In this document: positions 61,406-64,000 of the stretch, one piece after another
How the letters are laid out: the number at the start of each line of letters is the position of its first letter
Numbering within the stretch: the first letter of the stretch is position 1
Assembly: GCA_023957475.1 (NCBI GenBank)
Contig: JAMLHA010000013.1
Coordinates: 1-64,000 of the forward strand
Reading direction: 5' to 3'
DNA from: Crocinitomicaceae bacterium
Lineage (GTDB): Bacteria; Bacteroidota; Bacteroidia; Flavobacteriales_D; Crocinitomicaceae
DNA: 64,000 bases
The notes under the pieces: model-generated
Told to the model about the DNA's origin: nothing
The model's database searches: none
Seen by the model: only the letters and a program-made list of their open reading frames with translations
Position numbers and translations under genes: made by a program

Positions 61406-64000
61406 GTAAACAAAGTGAACAAATATTAGAAGAACAATTAATTGCCCAGTTACAAAAATTGGGTTACGGTTATATTACGCTCAATAATGAAGCGGCATTA
61501 TTAGGAAATCTCAAAAACCAATTAGAAAAGCACAACCAAATTTCTCTTTCAGATGCCGAGTTTGATAAAGTATTGAATCTATTAAACAAAGGTTCTGTTT
61601 TTGAAAAATCTAAAACGCTTCGCCAAAAACAACATATTGTAAGAGACAACGGAGATAATCTCTATTTTGAATTTCTGAATACGGAACATTGGTGTCAAAA
61701 CCAATATCAGGTAACCAACCAAGTAAGCCAAGAAGGAAAATACAAAAACCGTTATGATGTTACGATTTTAATCAATGGTTTGCCTTTAGTTCAAATAGAA
61801 TTGAAACGCAGAGGATTAGAACTTAAAGAAGCCTTTAACCAAATAAACCGCTATCAACGCCACTCATTTGGTGCAAATTCCGCTTTGTATCAATACGTTC
61901 AGATTTTCGTCATCAGTAATGGCGTAAATACAAAGTATTACGCCAACAACCGCAACCAAAGTTTCAAGCAAACTTTCTATTGGACAGATTTTGAAAACAA
62001 GCGATTGACCAATATCCTCAACGGTTTTACAGATGCCTTTTTAGAACCTTGCCACATTAGTAAAATGATATGCAAATACATTGTGCTGAATGAGGCTTAC
62101 AAAATACCAATGGTGCTTCGTCCATATCAATTTTATGCAGTAGAAGCATTGATTGACCGAGTAAAAAACTCCAACAAAAACGGTTATATATGGCATACCA
62201 CAGGTTCGGGCAAGACCTTAACCAGTTTTAAAGCCAGTCAAATTTTGATGAATTTGCCAGAAGTTCACAAAGTTGTTTTTGTAGTGGACAGAAAAGATTT
62301 GGATTACCAAACCACCAAGGAGTTCAACAGTTTTAGTGATGGTTGCATTGACGGAACAGACAACACTGCCAATTTGGTAAAACAGTTTATTGGCGCATAC
62401 AAAGACAAAAAAGGCGAAGCCAAAAACACCAAACTAATTGTAACCACCATTCAGAAACTCAATACTGCCATCAGTAAATTGAAGTACGAAAAGAAAATGG
62501 CAGACTTGAAGGATAAGCGAATCATTTTCATTTTTGACGAGTGCCACCGTAGCCAGTTTGGAGAAACCCACAACAGAATAAAAGAGTATTTCAACAATGC
62601 TCAAATGTTTGGTTTTACAGGCACACCCATTTTTGCCGACAATGCCAATAAAAATGAATTGGGCAAACGAACAACCAAAGACCTCTTTGAAGACTGTTTG
62701 CACAAATACGTAATTACAGATGCCATAAAAGACGAAAACGTATTGAAGTTTTCAGTTGAGTATGTAGGCAGATACAAGCAAAAAGACACAGCAACCGAAA
62801 TTGATATTGAAGTTGAAGACATTGACACGCAGGAATTGATGGAAGATGAAAAGCGATTAGAAAAAATTGCCGATTACATCATCAACAATCACAACCGAAA
62901 AACACACAGCAAGGATTTTTCGGCAATGTTTTGTGTGGACAGCGTAAAGTCATTGATTCGCTATTACGATATTTTCAAACGCAAAAAACTAGCAGGAGAA
63001 CACAACCTAAATATTGCAACCATTTTCAGCTATGCAGCCAACGAAGATGATGCAGATGCCAATGGCTTTATTCCCGAAGAAGTTTCTGTAGTTGAAGAAC
63101 CGAGAGCATTATATGGCTTGCAAGCCCACAGCCGTGAGAAGTTGGATGAATATATTGAAGACTACAATCAATTGTATGATGTAAAATATTCCACCAAAAC
63201 CAGTGAGGATTTTTACAACTACTACAACGACATTTCAAAAAAACTAAAAGACCGAGAACGCCAACCCGAAAATATAAATAATCGCATAGATGTTTTATTG
63301 GTGGTGAATATGTTCCTAACAGGTTTTGATGCCAAGAAAGTGAACACGCTTTACGTTGATAAGAACTTAAAATATCACGGATTGATTCAAGCTTTCAGCC
63401 GAACCAACCGAATTTTAAACGAACAGAAATCACAGGGCAATATTGTTGTTTTTAGAAACCTGAAAAACCGAACAGACGAAGCCATTACACTATTCAGCAA
63501 CAAAGAAGCGATTGAGGTTATCATAATGAAACCTTATGAAGATTATGTTGCCAAGTTTGATGAAGCCTTTGAAAAGCTATTAGAAGTTACACCTACAACA
63601 GACGCTGTAAACGACCTTGAAAGCGAAGATGACGAACTGAATTTCATTAAAGCATTTCGGGACTTGATGAGAATTAAAAACATTCTCACAGCCTTTTCAG
63701 ACTTCAAATGGGAAGATTTGAAAATGAACGAGCAACTTTTTGAGGACTTCAAAAGCAAATATCTTGACCTTTACGATAAAGTAAAAAGCAACCACCAAAA
63801 AGAGAAAGTTTCCATTTTGGAAGATGTGGACTTTGAATTGGAGTTGATTCACCGTGACGAAATCAATGTTGCGTACATCATTCAGCTTTTAATCAAACTG
63901 AAATCTCAAACACAGAAAGACACAACCAAAGCAGAAAAGGAAATTTTCAACTTATTGAGTACAGAAGCTACTCTAAGAAGCAAACGAGAACTCATAGAGA
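61402..64000 (+). CDS. hsdR: type I restriction endonuclease subunit R (partial)
   Basis: At least 866 residues; it runs off the end of the window. N-terminal nuclease domain with Asp119, Glu133-x-Lys135 (DVTILING to QIELKRR), then helicase motifs: Walker A TTGSGKT (266-272), DECH box (379-382) in IFIFDECHRSQFGE, and later motif VI-like FSRTNRILN. The start overlaps the preceding stop by 4 bp (ATGA). The frame is open and in agreement with the family to the last base. It is the motor and cleaving subunit of the complex with HsdM and HsdS. Confidence 0.94.
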   Translation, partial: MSKQSEQILEEQLIAQLQKLGYGYITLNNEAALLGNLKNQLEKHNQISLSDAEFDKVLNLLNKGSVFEKSKTLRQKQHIVRDNGDNLYFEFLNTEHWCQNQYQVTNQVSQEGKYKNRYDVTILINGLPLVQIELKRRGLELKEAFNQINRYQRHSFGANSALYQYVQIFVISNGVNTKYYANNRNQSFKQTFYWTDFENKRLTNILNGFTDAFLEPCHISKMICKYIVLNEAYKIPMVLRPYQFYAVEALIDRVKNSNKNGYIWHTTGSGKTLTSFKASQILMNLPEVHKVVFVVDRKDLDYQTTKEFNSFSDGCIDGTDNTANLVKQFIGAYKDKKGEAKNTKLIVTTIQKLNTAISKLKYEKKMADLKDKRIIFIFDECHRSQFGETHNRIKEYFNNAQMFGFTGTPIFADNANKNELGKRTTKDLFEDCLHKYVITDAIKDENVLKFSVEYVGRYKQKDTATEIDIEVEDIDTQELMEDEKRLEKIADYIINNHNRKTHSKDFSAMFCVDSVKSLIRYYDIFKRKKLAGEHNLNIATIFSYAANEDDADANGFIPEEVSVVEEPRALYGLQAHSREKLDEYIEDYNQLYDVKYSTKTSEDFYNYYNDISKKLKDRERQPENINNRIDVLLVVNMFLTGFDAKKVNTLYVDKNLKYHGLIQAFSRTNRILNEQKSQGNIVVFRNLKNRTDEAITLFSNKEAIEVIIMKPYEDYVAKFDEAFEKLLEVTPTTDAVNDLESEDDELNFIKAFRDLMRIKNILTAFSDFKWEDLKMNEQLFEDFKSKYLDLYDKVKSNHQKEKVSILEDVDFELELIHRDEINVAYIIQLLIKLKSQTQKDTTKAEKEIFNLLSTEATLRSKRELIE

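Overview
The window is AT-rich, densely coded bacterial DNA that looks like a Bacteroidetes chromosome, most likely order Flavobacteriales. This is inference from gene content; there is no rRNA marker in the window. The evidence is two secreted proteins with type A C-terminal sorting domains (type IX secretion), promoters of the TTTG/TAnnTTTG type, families common in that phylum (DUF5686, DUF6089, DUF4199, DUF5687-like, DUF721 next to recF), a Rho factor with a long low-complexity insertion, and a CarboxypepD_reg/TonB-type outer-membrane barrel. No rRNA, tRNA or CRISPR array was recognised.

Layout. 1-10.7 kb: ArsR-type regulator, secreted alkaline-phosphatase-superfamily enzyme, lipoprotein, nitronate monooxygenase, fumC, an FMN reductase, single-chain gcvP, a urea-transporter-family protein, a DoxX-like membrane protein and an ECF sigma factor. 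10.9-20.3 kb: accessory DNA with a broken secreted-protein gene abutting an IS256-like transposase fragment, a BspA-type type IX cargo protein, an ABC ATPase/permease/hypothetical operon on the minus strand, an Omp28-type cargo protein and an intact-looking ISL3-family insertion sequence. 20.5-26.2 kb: a tripartite RND efflux operon. 26.7-53.9 kb: mostly housekeeping genes: lgt, DUF58 protein, HMG-CoA lyase-like gene, pyrD, an Rhs remnant, DUF6089 protein, sigma/membrane-partner pair, a candidate structured ncRNA, YceI protein, recF/DUF721, rho, pdxJ, tatC, DUF5686 protein, lptB, TonB-type receptor, pdhA, pdhC, SirB1-type protein and uvrA.

54.0 kb to the end is the most unusual part. After uvrA come two cassette-like blocks. 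They end in imperfect palindromes of 125 and 127 bp that start with TAAC and end with GTTA. The first bases of each block are the reverse complement of the bases entering the palindrome at its own end (13/15 and 14/15 matches), which is the rule followed by integron gene cassettes and their attC sites. One cassette carries no convincing gene. The other carries an AraC regulator, an alpha/beta hydrolase and a YCII-like protein. No integrase is in the window, so this resembles an orphan cassette cluster with non-standard attC sites. A third block begins directly afterwards and holds a type I restriction-modification operon, hsdM-hsdS-X-hsdR. X is a Shedu-like (DUF4263-type) PD-(D/E)XK nuclease translationally coupled to both neighbours, and hsdR runs off the window.

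Protein family calls come from reading the translations. Where the start codon is ambiguous the choice is explained in the entry.
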